In this document: one piece after another, positions 15,297-23,203 of the stretch | How positions within the stretch are numbered: the stretch's first letter is position 1 | Layout of the letters: the number at the start of each line of letters is the position of its first letter | Origin: Bauldia sp. | GTDB taxonomy: Bacteria > Pseudomonadota > Alphaproteobacteria > Rhizobiales > Kaistiaceae | Direction of reading: 5' to 3' | Assembly: GCA_020442065.1 (NCBI GenBank) | Contig: JAGRKZ010000024.1 | Location: 1-33,409 of the forward strand | Length of the DNA stretch: 33,409 nt | Program-made: the position numbers and the translations under genes | Notes under the pieces: generated by a model | The model's database searches: none | Told to the model about the DNA's origin: nothing | The model's input: only the letters and a program-made list of their open reading frames with translations

Positions 15297-16450
15297 CGCC
15301 CCGCCTCGGCCAGAACCGCCCGGGCGATGATCAGCTTCTGGATCTCGGTGGCGCCCTCGTAGATGCGGAGCGCGCGGACGTCGCGATAGAGTGCCTCGAC
15401 CGTCTCGCCGGTGGTCACGCCGCGGGCGCCATGGAGCTGCACCGCGCGGTCGATCACCGCCTGCGCCCACTCGGTCGCGGCCATCTTGGCCATCGCCGCC
15501 TCGCGGGTGATGCGCTCCGCTCCGGCGTCCTTGGCCCAGGCGGCGCGGTAGACGAGCAGCGCCGCCGCGTCGATCTCCGTCGCCATGTCGGCGAGCGCGC
15601 CTTGCGTCATCTGGAGGTCGGCGAGGGTGCTGCCGAGCGTCTTCCGCGTGGTGACGTGGCCGATAGTCTCGTCGAAGGCGCGCCGCGCGAAGCCGAGCGC
15701 CGCCGCCCCGACCGTGGCGCGGAACACGTCGAGCGTCGCCATGGCGATCTTGAAGCCCTCGCCGCCGCCGCCGAGCCGGTTCGCCCCCGGCACCCGGCAG
15801 CCGTCGAAGCTCAGCCGGGCGAGGGGATGCGGCGCGATCGTCGCGATCCGCTCCGCCACGCTGAGGCCCGGCGCGTCGGCGTCGACGAGGAAGGCCGACA
15901 GGCCGCGGGCCCCCGGCGCCTCCCCGCTCCGCGCGAACACCACGTACCAGTCGGCGATGCCGCCGTTCGAGATGTAGGTCTTCTCGCCGTCGAGCCGGAA
16001 GCCGTCGCCGTCCGCTATCGCCGTCGTCGCCATCGCCGCGACGTCGGAGCCGGCTTCGGGCTCGGTCAGGGCGAAGGCGGGGATCGCCGTTCCGGCCTTC
16101 ACCCCGGCGAGCCGCGCGTCCTTCTGCGCGCGCGTGCCGAACAGCGACACCGGTCCGGCGCCGAGGCCCTGGAGGGCGAAGGCGAAGTCGGCCAGGCCGT
16201 CGTGATAGGCGAGCGTCTCGCGGGCGAGGCAGAGGGTGCGGACGTCGATCCGCTCGCCGTCGCCGATCGCAACCGCCGGCGCGAGCAGCCCGGCCTCGCC
16301 CAGCGCCGCCACCAGCCGCCGGCAGGATGCGTCGGCATCGTCGTGGTCGATCAGTCCGCCTGCGGTCCCGGCGAACGCGGCGACCCGCTCGCGCCACGCC
16401 GCATGCCGCGGCTCGAAGAACGGCCAGCCGAGGAAAGAGAGGTCAGGCAT
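15293..16450 (-). CDS. Acyl-CoA dehydrogenase
   Basis: This is a 385-residue FAD-dependent acyl-CoA dehydrogenase. Signatures seen are [15 protein letters not shown] (FAD and substrate binding), [17 protein letters not shown], and near the C-terminus [34 protein letters not shown] split over helix and loop, with the catalytic-base glutamate in [11 protein letters not shown] 16450 is chosen because it gives a normal length. A TTG at 16492 would add 14 unlikely residues, and neither start has a strong ribosome-binding site. It lies 78 bases downstream of the crotonase gene and overlaps the thioesterase gene (ATGA). In this operon it probably oxidises a ring-derived or ring-opened acyl-CoA. The exact substrate is not readable. 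Confidence 0.9.
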   Translation of the reverse strand: MPDLSFLGWPFFEPRHAAWRERVAAFAGTAGGLIDHDDADASCRRLVAALGEAGLLAPAVAIGDGERIDVRTLCLARETLAYHDGLADFAFALQGLGAGPVSLFGTRAQKDARLAGVKAGTAIPAFALTEPEAGSDVAAMATTAIADGDGFRLDGEKTYISNGGIADWYVVFARSGEAPGARGLSAFLVDADAPGLSVAERIATIAPHPLARLSFDGCRVPGANRLGGGGEGFKIAMATLDVFRATVGAAALGFARRAFDETIGHVTTRKTLGSTLADLQMTQGALADMATEIDAAALLVYRAAWAKDAGAERITREAAMAKMAATEWAQAVIDRAVQLHGARGVTTGETVEALYRDVRALRIYEGATEIQKLIIARAVLAEAGR

Positions 16451-16528
16451 GCGTCGGCGCGCCTGACGATGGTCCGGTGACGCGCCCGGCAAGCGCGGTT
16501 GAGCCTTGCGGAACGAACGTGCCCACCG

Positions 16529-17347
16529 TCAGTCTCCCTTGAAGACGGGCCGGCGCTTGGCGGCGAAGGCCTCGTAGGCGCGGCGGAAGTCCGCCGTGGT
16601 CATCGCCAGCGCCTGGGCGACTGCCTCCGCATCGATCGCCTCCGGCACGCCCATGGCCCATTCCATTTCGAGCATGCGCTTGGTCATGGCATTGGCAAAC
16701 CCGGGACCGCTGGCAAGGCTCGCGGCCAGCGCCGCGGCCTCCACATGAAGCGCGTCCGGTTCGGCGAGGCGGTTGAGGAAGCCCCAGCGTTCGGCTTCCT
16801 CCCCGCCAAGCGTCCGGCCGGTGAAGAGCAGTTCCGCGGCCCGACCCTGGCCGACGATCCGCGGCAGCATGGCGCAGGCGCCCATGTCGCAGCCGGCGAG
16901 GCCGACGCGATTGAAGAGGAAGGCGATCTTCGCCCGCGCCGTGCCGATCCTGAGGTCCGAGGCCATGGCGAGGATCGCGCCGGCCCCGGCGCAGACGCCG
17001 TCGATCGCCGCCACGATCGGCTGCGGGCAGGCCCGCATCGCCTTGACCAGGTTGCCGGTCATGGTGGTGAAGGCGAGGAGGCCCTTGGTGTCCTTGTGGA
17101 GCAGCGGCGCGATGATCTCGAACACGTCTCCCCCCGAGGAGAAGTTGCCGTCGGCGCCGGTGATGACGATCGCCATCACCGTGTCGTCCTCGGCGGCCGT
17201 GCGGAACAGCGCCAGCAGCTCGGCATAGGAGTCGAAGGTCAGCGGATTTTTCCGGTCCGGCCGGTTGAGGGTGATCGTCGCCACAGCGCCATCGGTCCGG
17301 AGCCGGACATGTTTCGCGGCAAAGCCGGCAAGCGTCTGGGTCGTCAT
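16529..17347 (-). CDS. Crotonase-fold protein lacking both hydratase glutamates
   Basis: This 272-residue protein is a clear crotonase (enoyl-CoA hydratase/isomerase superfamily): [15 protein letters not shown], the oxyanion-hole loop FSSGGDVFE (69-77), and a second loop [16 protein letters not shown]. Lined up with rat mitochondrial crotonase, the two catalytic glutamates (E144, E164) fall on Ile125 and Phe145. A conserved-looking GCDMG with Asp154 lies nearby, close to where MenB and BadI carry an Asp (SFDAG), but offset by about one residue. Simple hydratase activity is therefore doubtful; a hydrolase, isomerase or ring-opening role is possible. GGAGA precedes the ATG at 17347. The gene lies 19 bases after the MarR gene in the leftward operon. 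Confidence 0.88.
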   Translation of the reverse strand: MTTQTLAGFAAKHVRLRTDGAVATITLNRPDRKNPLTFDSYAELLALFRTAAEDDTVMAIVITGADGNFSSGGDVFEIIAPLLHKDTKGLLAFTTMTGNLVKAMRACPQPIVAAIDGVCAGAGAILAMASDLRIGTARAKIAFLFNRVGLAGCDMGACAMLPRIVGQGRAAELLFTGRTLGGEEAERWGFLNRLAEPDALHVEAAALAASLASGPGFANAMTKRMLEMEWAMGVPEAIDAEAVAQALAMTTADFRRAYEAFAAKRRPVFKGD

Positions 17348-17366
17348 GGAGATCTCCCGGCGTGCG

Positions 17367-17879
17367 TCATCCGTCCGCCTCCGCCCGCGCGATGCCCGCG
17401 CTCACCGATTGCTTCAGCCGGCCGAGGCGCTCCATGGTCAGCGCGATGTCCTTGTCGCTGAGATCGGCGAGCAGCTCCGCCACCCACGCCTCGTGCGCCG
17501 TCGCCATCCGCGCGAAATGCTCGCGTCCGCGCCGGCTGAGGCGGATGAGCTGCGAGCGGCGGTCGTGCGGCGCCGGCCGGCGTTCGACATAGCCTGCCTT
17601 CATCAGTCGTTCGACGAGGCTGGTCACGTTGCCGGCCGACACCATCATCCGCTTCGATACCTCGCCCAGCGTCATGCCGCTGTCGACGCGCTCGAGCTGC
17701 GCCATCAGGTCGAAGCGCGGCAGCGTCTCCTTGAACTGGCGATGCAGCCGTCGGCGCACTTCGGTTTCGATCAGCGTCGCGCAGGTGAGCAGGCGCAGCC
17801 ACAGGCGCAGTTCGGCCTTGTGGTCGACTTCCGCCCCCTTGGTCTCGGCGTCCAGCGGCAGCATCAGGGGCTCGCTCAT
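17367..17879 (-). CDS. MarR-family transcriptional regulator
   Basis: This 170-residue regulator has an N-terminal dimerisation helix, then a winged helix-turn-helix at about 85-135: [18 protein letters not shown] for the [18 protein letters not shown] for the wing with the conserved Asp-Arg-Arg, and [11 protein letters not shown] after it. MarR proteins in CoA-dependent aromatic pathways often repress their operon and release on an aryl-CoA. The ATG at 17879 overlaps the stop of the SDR gene (ATGA). Its gene sits inside the operon that it probably controls through the two palindromes at 14416 and 18646, so autoregulation is likely. Ligand and sign of control are inferred. Confidence 0.9.
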   Translation of the reverse strand: MSEPLMLPLDAETKGAEVDHKAELRLWLRLLTCATLIETEVRRRLHRQFKETLPRFDLMAQLERVDSGMTLGEVSKRMMVSAGNVTSLVERLMKAGYVERRPAPHDRRSQLIRLSRRGREHFARMATAHEAWVAELLADLSDKDIALTMERLGRLKQSVSAGIARAEADG

Positions 17880-18622
17880 GCCGTCTCTCCGCCGTCGATG
17901 GCGATCGCCTGGCCGTTGACGGCGGCGGCCTCGGCGCTGGCCAGCCACACCACCGCTGCGGCCACTTCCGTTGCCGTGACGAACCGGTCCTGGGGGTTGT
18001 GCTTGTGGAAGCTCGTGGCGATCTCGCCGGCCGGCCGCCCGGTCTTGGCCGCGATCCGCGATGCCCCGTCGCGGACGAGGTCGGTGTCGACGTAGCCGGG
18101 GCAGACGGCGTTGACCGTGACCCCGGTCTTCGCCACTTCGCGGGCGAGGGCGCGCGTCAGGCCGACGACCGCGTGCTTGGAGGCGCAATAGGCGCTGACA
18201 TAGGGGTAGCCCTTCAATCCGGCGACCGAGGCGACCGAAATGATCCGGCCGAAGCCGCGGTCGATCATGCCGGGCAGGACGGCCTGGGTCGCGGCCACCA
18301 CGCTTTCGAAGTTCACCGTCATCAGTCGCCGGAAATGGGCGAGGTCGGTCTTGGCGAAGGGGGCGCTGTCGGCGATGCCGGCATTGCTGACGAGGATGTC
18401 CACCGTCTGCCCGTGGAGGTAGGACGACAGCGCTTCGGTATCGGTCACGTCGAGGACCTTTGCCGCGGCGGCGTCGCCCGCCGCCACCGCGTCGTCGAGC
18501 GTCTTCGCCGTCCGGCCGAGCACCGTCACGTCGTATCCGGCGCGCGTCAGGGCGCCTGCGACCGCCCGGCCGATGCCGCGCCCGCCGCCGGTCACTATCG
18601 CCCGTCTCGACGCGGCCGCCAT
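17876..18622 (-). CDS. Short-chain dehydrogenase/reductase (SDR)
   Basis: This is a 248-residue classical SDR: cofactor motif TGGGRGIG (11-18), VSNAG, the catalytic Ser in ISVASVAG, and the YCASK catalytic Tyr/Lys pair, with a CPGYVDTD loop and a GQAIAIDGG C-terminus. An Arg in the loop after the second beta-strand (GRTAK) suggests NADP(H), but this is not firm. GGAGG precedes the ATG at 18622. It is the first gene of the leftward operon, and a candidate operator lies 24 bases upstream. Likely substrates are a keto- or hydroxyacyl-CoA of the ring-degradation route, for example reduction of the oxo group made by the fused monooxygenase. It also resembles FabG and acetoacetyl-CoA reductases. 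Confidence 0.92.
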   Translation of the reverse strand: MAAASRRAIVTGGGRGIGRAVAGALTRAGYDVTVLGRTAKTLDDAVAAGDAAAAKVLDVTDTEALSSYLHGQTVDILVSNAGIADSAPFAKTDLAHFRRLMTVNFESVVAATQAVLPGMIDRGFGRIISVASVAGLKGYPYVSAYCASKHAVVGLTRALAREVAKTGVTVNAVCPGYVDTDLVRDGASRIAAKTGRPAGEIATSFHKHNPQDRFVTATEVAAAVVWLASAEAAAVNGQAIAIDGGETA

Positions 18623-18645
18623 CCGGCTCTTCCCTCCGAAAATCG

Positions 18646-18663
18646 TTTAAGATTAAAATATCT
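18646..18663. promoter_or_regulatory. Candidate MarR operator in the divergent promoter region
   Basis: The plus strand reads TTTAAGATTAAAATATCT, with a perfect inverted repeat TTTAA-GA-TTAAA at 18646-18657. It lies in the 98-base gap between the SDR start (18622, leftward) and the hydratase start (18721, rightward), so one site could control both operons. It matches the site at 14416-14433 in 15 of 18 positions and sits at a similar distance from the leftward start codon. Its AT-richness stands out, and it may overlap the -10 region. Confidence 0.6.
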
Positions 18664-18720
18664 CAATCGGGGTTCCGTGCAAGTATCGGCGCCCGGCGAG
18701 GAGAGCGGAAATCGAAAGCC

Positions 18721-19494
18721 GTGGAACAGAGCCTACGGGAAGATCGCCCTCATCCGCAGGTCCTGCGCTTCACGCTGGACGACCCCTCGACCCGGAACGC
18801 GCTCGGCATCGGGATCCGCGCGGCGCTGGTGGATGGGCTGCAGCGCGCGGCCGCCGACGCCGAGTGCCGCGTCGTAATCCTCGCCGCGATCGGTCCCGTC
18901 TTCGCCTCAGGCTCCGACATCCGCGTGCTGGCGGCGAGCACGCCCGAGGACGTCATGCGGCCGGAGCTCCGTGCCGTCTGGTCGGCGCTTCTCGATTTTC
19001 CCAAGCCACTCGTCATCGCGCTCAATGGTCATGCCCTCGGCGGCGGCCTCGAACTGGCGCTCACCGGGGACATCATTCTTGCTGCCCGCGGTATCCGGCT
19101 CGGCAGTCCCGAGCCGAAGCTCGGCATCATGCCGGGGGGTGGCGCGACCCAGCGTCTCGTCCGTTATCTCGGCTGGCACCGCGCCATGCAGGTCCTGCTC
19201 ACCGCCGAGCCGGTCACCGCCGAGACTGCGCTCGCCTGGGGTCTCATTGCCGAGATTTGCGATGCGGCCGAGCTGCCCTCGCGCGCCCTGAAGGTCGCCG
19301 AGGGCATGGCCGCGTTGCCGCCGCTGGCGCTGGCCGCGATCAAGCGCGTCGCCCGCGACGGTGCGGCCCTGCCGCTTCGCGACGGACTGGCCCTTGAGGC
19401 CGAGGCCTTCGTTGGCGTCTTCAGGACGGCCGATCGGCAGGAGGGCCTGTCCGCCTTCCTCGACAAGCGCTTGCCGCGGTTCAAAGGCGAATGA
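18721..19494 (+). CDS. Enoyl-CoA hydratase/isomerase (canonical crotonase)
   Basis: This is a 257-residue crotonase starting with GTG at 18721. The frame is open upstream but has no other plausible start, and a purine-rich GAGGAGAG lies at 18698-18705, rather far away. Unlike the crotonase of the leftward operon, it keeps both hydratase glutamates: E111 in GHALGGGLELA and E131 in GSPEPKLG, 20 residues apart as in rat crotonase. The oxyanion loop is FASGSDIRVL. It probably hydrates a 2-enoyl-CoA, and the next gene oxidises the 3-hydroxyacyl product. The two overlap by four bases (ATGA). It is the first gene of the rightward operon. Confidence 0.88.
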   Translation: MEQSLREDRPHPQVLRFTLDDPSTRNALGIGIRAALVDGLQRAAADAECRVVILAAIGPVFASGSDIRVLAASTPEDVMRPELRAVWSALLDFPKPLVIALNGHALGGGLELALTGDIILAARGIRLGSPEPKLGIMPGGGATQRLVRYLGWHRAMQVLLTAEPVTAETALAWGLIAEICDAAELPSRALKVAEGMAALPPLALAAIKRVARDGAALPLRDGLALEAEAFVGVFRTADRQEGLSAFLDKRLPRFKGE

Positions 19495-20987
19495 CCGCCG
19501 AGCCGGTCATCGGCGTTGTTGGCGCCGGGGCCATGGGCGCCGGCATCGCCGAGCTCGCGGCCCGTGAGGGCTGTCCGGTGCGATTGTGCGATGCCAGCCC
19601 CGAAGCCCTCGGCCGAGCGCTCGCCGCGACCCGAGATCGGCTCCGGCGGGATGTCGAGAAGGGCCGTCTCGAAGCTGCGGCCGCCGACGCGGCCATGGCG
19701 CGGCTCGCGCCGGCCTCGCTTGCCGAAGTCGCGGCCGCCGATGTGGTCATCGAAGCCATCGTCGAGGATCTTGCCGCCAAGCGCGCGCTGTTCCGCGCGC
19801 TTGAGGCGGAGGCCGGACCCGGCACCGTCCTTGCCACCAACACCAGCTCGCTCTCGGTCTCCGCCATTGCCGAGGTGCTCGAGCAGCCGGGCCGTCTTGC
19901 CGGTCTCCACTTCTTCAACCCGCCCACCCGGATGCGCGTCGTCGAGATCGTCCGCGGCGCGGCCACCAGCGACGCCACCATCGCGGCGCTGGCCGAGCTG
20001 GCCCGACGCCTCGGCCAGCATGTGCTCCATGTCGGGGACACGCCCGGCTTCCTCGTCAACCACCTCGGCCGCGGTTACACCGGCGAGGCTCTCCGCATCC
20101 TCGACGAGGGCGCCGCGACTCCCGGCGCCGTCGACGCCATCGCCCGCGGCGCGCTCGGCTTCCGCATGGGGCCGTTCGAGCTTCTCGATCTGACCGGCCT
20201 CGACGTCTCTGCCGAGGTCACGAGGCAAGTCTGGCAGGGCTTCGGCGAGGAGCCGCGTTTCCGTCCCGCGCCCATCGCCGGGCGCCGGGTCGCCGAGGGT
20301 CTGCTTGGTCGCAAGACCGGCCGCGGCTTCTACGCCTACGGTGCGGACGGCAAGATCGTGCCGGAGCAACACCAACACTTGGATGCCGCGCCCGTTCCGG
20401 TGCGCCTCCTCGACATCGCGCCGGATCGTGCCCCCGACGTTGCGGGCCTGTTCCCCGCGGCGCTTCTGGGTGACGATCCCGCCGCCGTCGCGGTGGTCGG
20501 CCCGATCGGGACGGACGTTGCGACCGAGGCCCGCCGTCTCGGGCTCGATCCCCTCCGTGTCGTCGGCGTCGACCCCGTCTTCACCGGCCTGGCCACAATC
20601 GCGGGCGTCGACCCCGCGCTCACCGCCGGGGTAGCGGCCTCGGTCCGGAGCGCCGGTCGGGAGGCCGTTATCGTCCGCGATGGCGGCGGCATGCCGGCCC
20701 AGCGCATCGCCGCCATGATCGTCCTCGTTGCTGCCGATGCCGCCGGCCGGGGCCTTGCCGCACCGGCAGACATCGATGCGGCGACCCGCCTCGCGCTCTC
20801 TTATCCCCGCGGGCCGCTGGCGTTGGGCGACGCGGTCGGCCCGGCGCGGATTGCCGCCATCGCGCGCAGTTTTCTTGCCCTGACCGGTGATCCGCGCTGG
20901 CGGCCGAGCGCCTGGCTGGATGGTCGCATCGCAGCCGGGAAGACCCTTGCGGAATCCTCGACTCTCGGGGGTCCCGCGCCAAATTGA
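19491..20987 (+). CDS. 3-hydroxyacyl-CoA dehydrogenase with duplicated C-terminal domain (PaaH-like)
   Basis: This 498-residue NAD-dependent enzyme oxidises 3-hydroxyacyl-CoA to 3-oxoacyl-CoA. The N-terminal Rossmann domain has VGAGAMGAGIA (10-20) and the NTSSLS motif with Ser120. The catalytic H140 lies in LHFFNPP, with partner Glu152. A first 3HCDH C-terminal domain follows (VGDTPGFLVNHLGRGYTGEA to GLLGRKTGRGFYAYG). A second, degenerate copy lies at about 400-490 (GGMPAQRIAAMIVLVAADAA, YPRGPLALGD). The long two-domain form is that of PaaH and related aromatic-pathway dehydrogenases, not the short 280-residue butyryl form. It partners the hydratase with which it overlaps. A 54-base gap follows before the oxidoreductase genes. 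Confidence 0.93.
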   Translation: MTAEPVIGVVGAGAMGAGIAELAAREGCPVRLCDASPEALGRALAATRDRLRRDVEKGRLEAAAADAAMARLAPASLAEVAAADVVIEAIVEDLAAKRALFRALEAEAGPGTVLATNTSSLSVSAIAEVLEQPGRLAGLHFFNPPTRMRVVEIVRGAATSDATIAALAELARRLGQHVLHVGDTPGFLVNHLGRGYTGEALRILDEGAATPGAVDAIARGALGFRMGPFELLDLTGLDVSAEVTRQVWQGFGEEPRFRPAPIAGRRVAEGLLGRKTGRGFYAYGADGKIVPEQHQHLDAAPVPVRLLDIAPDRAPDVAGLFPAALLGDDPAAVAVVGPIGTDVATEARRLGLDPLRVVGVDPVFTGLATIAGVDPALTAGVAASVRSAGREAVIVRDGGGMPAQRIAAMIVLVAADAAGRGLAAPADIDAATRLALSYPRGPLALGDAVGPARIAAIARSFLALTGDPRWRPSAWLDGRIAAGKTLAESSTLGGPAPN

Positions 20988-21041
20988 CAAGCATCGGGGC
21001 CGGGACCACAACTAGGCCCGCCCGCAGGAAAAGGACCGGAA

Positions 21042-23198
21042 ATGGCCGAACGCTCCTTCGCCAGAGAGGTGGAGCAACTGAAGATCGGCGCGGGCGAGGA
21101 GTTCCGCGGCGAAGGGATTCTCGCCGTCACCAAGGCGCTGCTCCAGTCCGGCGTCGGCTATGTCGGCGGCTACCAGGGCGCTCCCATCTCCCATCTCATG
21201 GATGTGCTCGCTGATGCCCAGGACATCCTTGGCGAGCTCGGCGTCCATTTCGAAGCGAGCGCCAGCGAGGCCTCGGCCGCCGCCACCCTGGCCGCCAGCG
21301 TCCACTACCCGATCCGCGGCGCCGTCACCTGGAAGGGGACGGTCGGCACCAATGTCGCCTCCGACGCCCTCGCCAATCTCGCATCCGGCGGGGTCAAGGG
21401 CGGCGCGATGATCATCGTCGGCGAGGACTACGGGGAGGGCTCCTCGATCATGCAGGAGCGCAGCCACGCCTTTGCGATGAAGTCGCAGATCTGGCTGCTC
21501 GACCCGCGTCCGAACCTTGAGACCATCGTCAGGATGGTCGAGGAGGGCTTCGAGCTGTCGGAGGCCTCGAACACGCCGGTGATGCTGGAGATCCGCATCC
21601 GGACCTGTCACCTCCATGGCCGCTTCGTGGCCCGGGACAACCGGAAGCCTGCCTTCACGGTCAAGGATGCGCTCGAGCGGCCCGCCCGCGATACCAGCCG
21701 CATCGTGCTGCCGCCGGCCTCGTACGCGCACGAGCACGAGAAGATCAATCACCGCCTGCCGGCCGCGATCCGCTTCGTGCGCGAGCGGAAGCTCAACGAG
21801 GTGTTCGATGCCCCCGGCAGCAAGGTCGGCATCGTCCTTCAGGGTGGCATGTACAACGCCGTCATCCGCGCGCTCGAGCGCTTCGGCCTCGCCGATGTCT
21901 GGGGCAACACGGAGGTCCCGCTCTACGTCCTCAACGTCACCTACCCGCTCGTCGATGACGAGGTCGTCGACTTCTGCCGCGACAAGGATGCCGTTCTCGT
22001 CGTCGAGGAGGGTCAGCCCGACTATCTCGAGCAGGCGCTGTCGAAGATCCTGCGCAACGCCGGTCTTGGCGCGCGGCTCCTGGGGAAGGGACCGTTCCCG
22101 ATGGCGGGCGAATACACCGCCAAGGTGATGTCGGAGGGGATCGGCGCATTCCTTCGCGCGCATGCTCCGGCGATGCTGCCCGACCGCGACCGGGCGCCGA
22201 ATGTCCCGGCCGATCTCGACGACGAGACGCTGAAGGCGCTCGCCAAGGAGGTGCCGATGCGCCCGGCCGGCTTCTGTACCGGCTGTCCCGAGCGGCCGAT
22301 CTTCTCGGCGATGAAGCTCGTCGAGAAGGAACTCGGCGAGCATCAGGTGGCAAGTGACATCGGCTGTCACCTCTTCTCGATCCTGCCTCCCTTCAACATC
22401 GGGGGCACTACCATGGGCTACGGCCTCGGCCCGGCCTCGAACTCGGCCTTCAACGTCGCGGCGAAGAAGCGGCCGATCGCGGTGATGGGCGACGGCGGCT
22501 TCTGGCACAACGGCCTCTCCTCGGGCATCACCAACGCCGTCTTCAACAAGCACGACGGCGTCACCATCGTCGTCGACAACTTCTATTCGGCTGCCACGGG
22601 GGGACAGGACATACCTTCGTCGCGGGCCAACAATCGCACCCGCTCGACCCATCACCCCATCGAGAAGGCCGTCCGCGGCGTTGGCGTCGACTGGGTCCGG
22701 ACGATCGATCGCACCTACGACGTCGGCAGGATGCGGGATACCCTCAAGGAAGCGCTGACCACGCCGGAGAAGGGGCCCAAGGTCATCGTCGCCGCGTCCG
22801 AATGCATGCTCAATCGCCAGCGTCGCGAGCGGCCGCTGATGCAGCAGGCGGAAAAGGACGGCCGGCGCGTGGTGCGCTCGCGCTTCGGCGTCGATGAGGA
22901 CGTCTGCACCGGCGATCACGCCTGCATCCGCCTCTCCGGCTGCCCGTCGCTGTCGGTCAAGCGGCTCGACGACCCGCTCCGCGACGATCCGGTCGCCGCG
23001 ATCGACCAGAGCTGTGTGGGCTGTGGCAACTGTGGCGAGGTCGCGGACGCCGCCGTGCTGTGCCCGTCCTTCTACCGTGCCGACATCGTTTCCAACCCGA
23101 GCGGTTGGGACCGTTTCATGGCGGCGATGCGGGCGAAAGTGACGGGATTCCTGCAGCGCCGCCGCGCCGCGCGGCGCCTCGGCTTCGAGACGACCTGA
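21042..23198 (+). CDS. iorA: Indolepyruvate-type 2-oxoacid:acceptor oxidoreductase, large (alpha) subunit
   Basis: This 718-residue subunit of a TPP- and iron-sulfur-dependent oxidoreductase family converts aryl-pyruvates (indolepyruvate, phenylpyruvate) and CoA to aryl-acetyl-CoA and CO2. The N-terminal pyrimidine-binding domain includes GYQGAPISHLMD and EASASEASAAA. The TPP-binding domain has GDGGFWHNGLSSG and VVDNFYSAATGGQD. A C-terminal ferredoxin-like domain carries C622-x2-D625-x2-C628-x5-C634-P and C658-x2-C661-x2-C664-x9-C674-P, so one canonical Cys is Asp. Purine-rich AAGGACCGGA precedes the ATG. The beta subunit gene follows five bases after the stop. Substrate preference cannot be read directly; the iorA symbol follows the family name. 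Confidence 0.9.
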   Translation: MAERSFAREVEQLKIGAGEEFRGEGILAVTKALLQSGVGYVGGYQGAPISHLMDVLADAQDILGELGVHFEASASEASAAATLAASVHYPIRGAVTWKGTVGTNVASDALANLASGGVKGGAMIIVGEDYGEGSSIMQERSHAFAMKSQIWLLDPRPNLETIVRMVEEGFELSEASNTPVMLEIRIRTCHLHGRFVARDNRKPAFTVKDALERPARDTSRIVLPPASYAHEHEKINHRLPAAIRFVRERKLNEVFDAPGSKVGIVLQGGMYNAVIRALERFGLADVWGNTEVPLYVLNVTYPLVDDEVVDFCRDKDAVLVVEEGQPDYLEQALSKILRNAGLGARLLGKGPFPMAGEYTAKVMSEGIGAFLRAHAPAMLPDRDRAPNVPADLDDETLKALAKEVPMRPAGFCTGCPERPIFSAMKLVEKELGEHQVASDIGCHLFSILPPFNIGGTTMGYGLGPASNSAFNVAAKKRPIAVMGDGGFWHNGLSSGITNAVFNKHDGVTIVVDNFYSAATGGQDIPSSRANNRTRSTHHPIEKAVRGVGVDWVRTIDRTYDVGRMRDTLKEALTTPEKGPKVIVAASECMLNRQRRERPLMQQAEKDGRRVVRSRFGVDEDVCTGDHACIRLSGCPSLSVKRLDDPLRDDPVAAIDQSCVGCGNCGEVADAAVLCPSFYRADIVSNPSGWDRFMAAMRAKVTGFLQRRRAARRLGFETT

Positions 23199-23203
23199 AT
23201 CCG

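Noticed and set aside
21012-22919. 635-codon minus-strand frame opposite iorA
   Set aside because: Antisense to a gene with TPP and iron-sulfur motifs; no recognisable domain.
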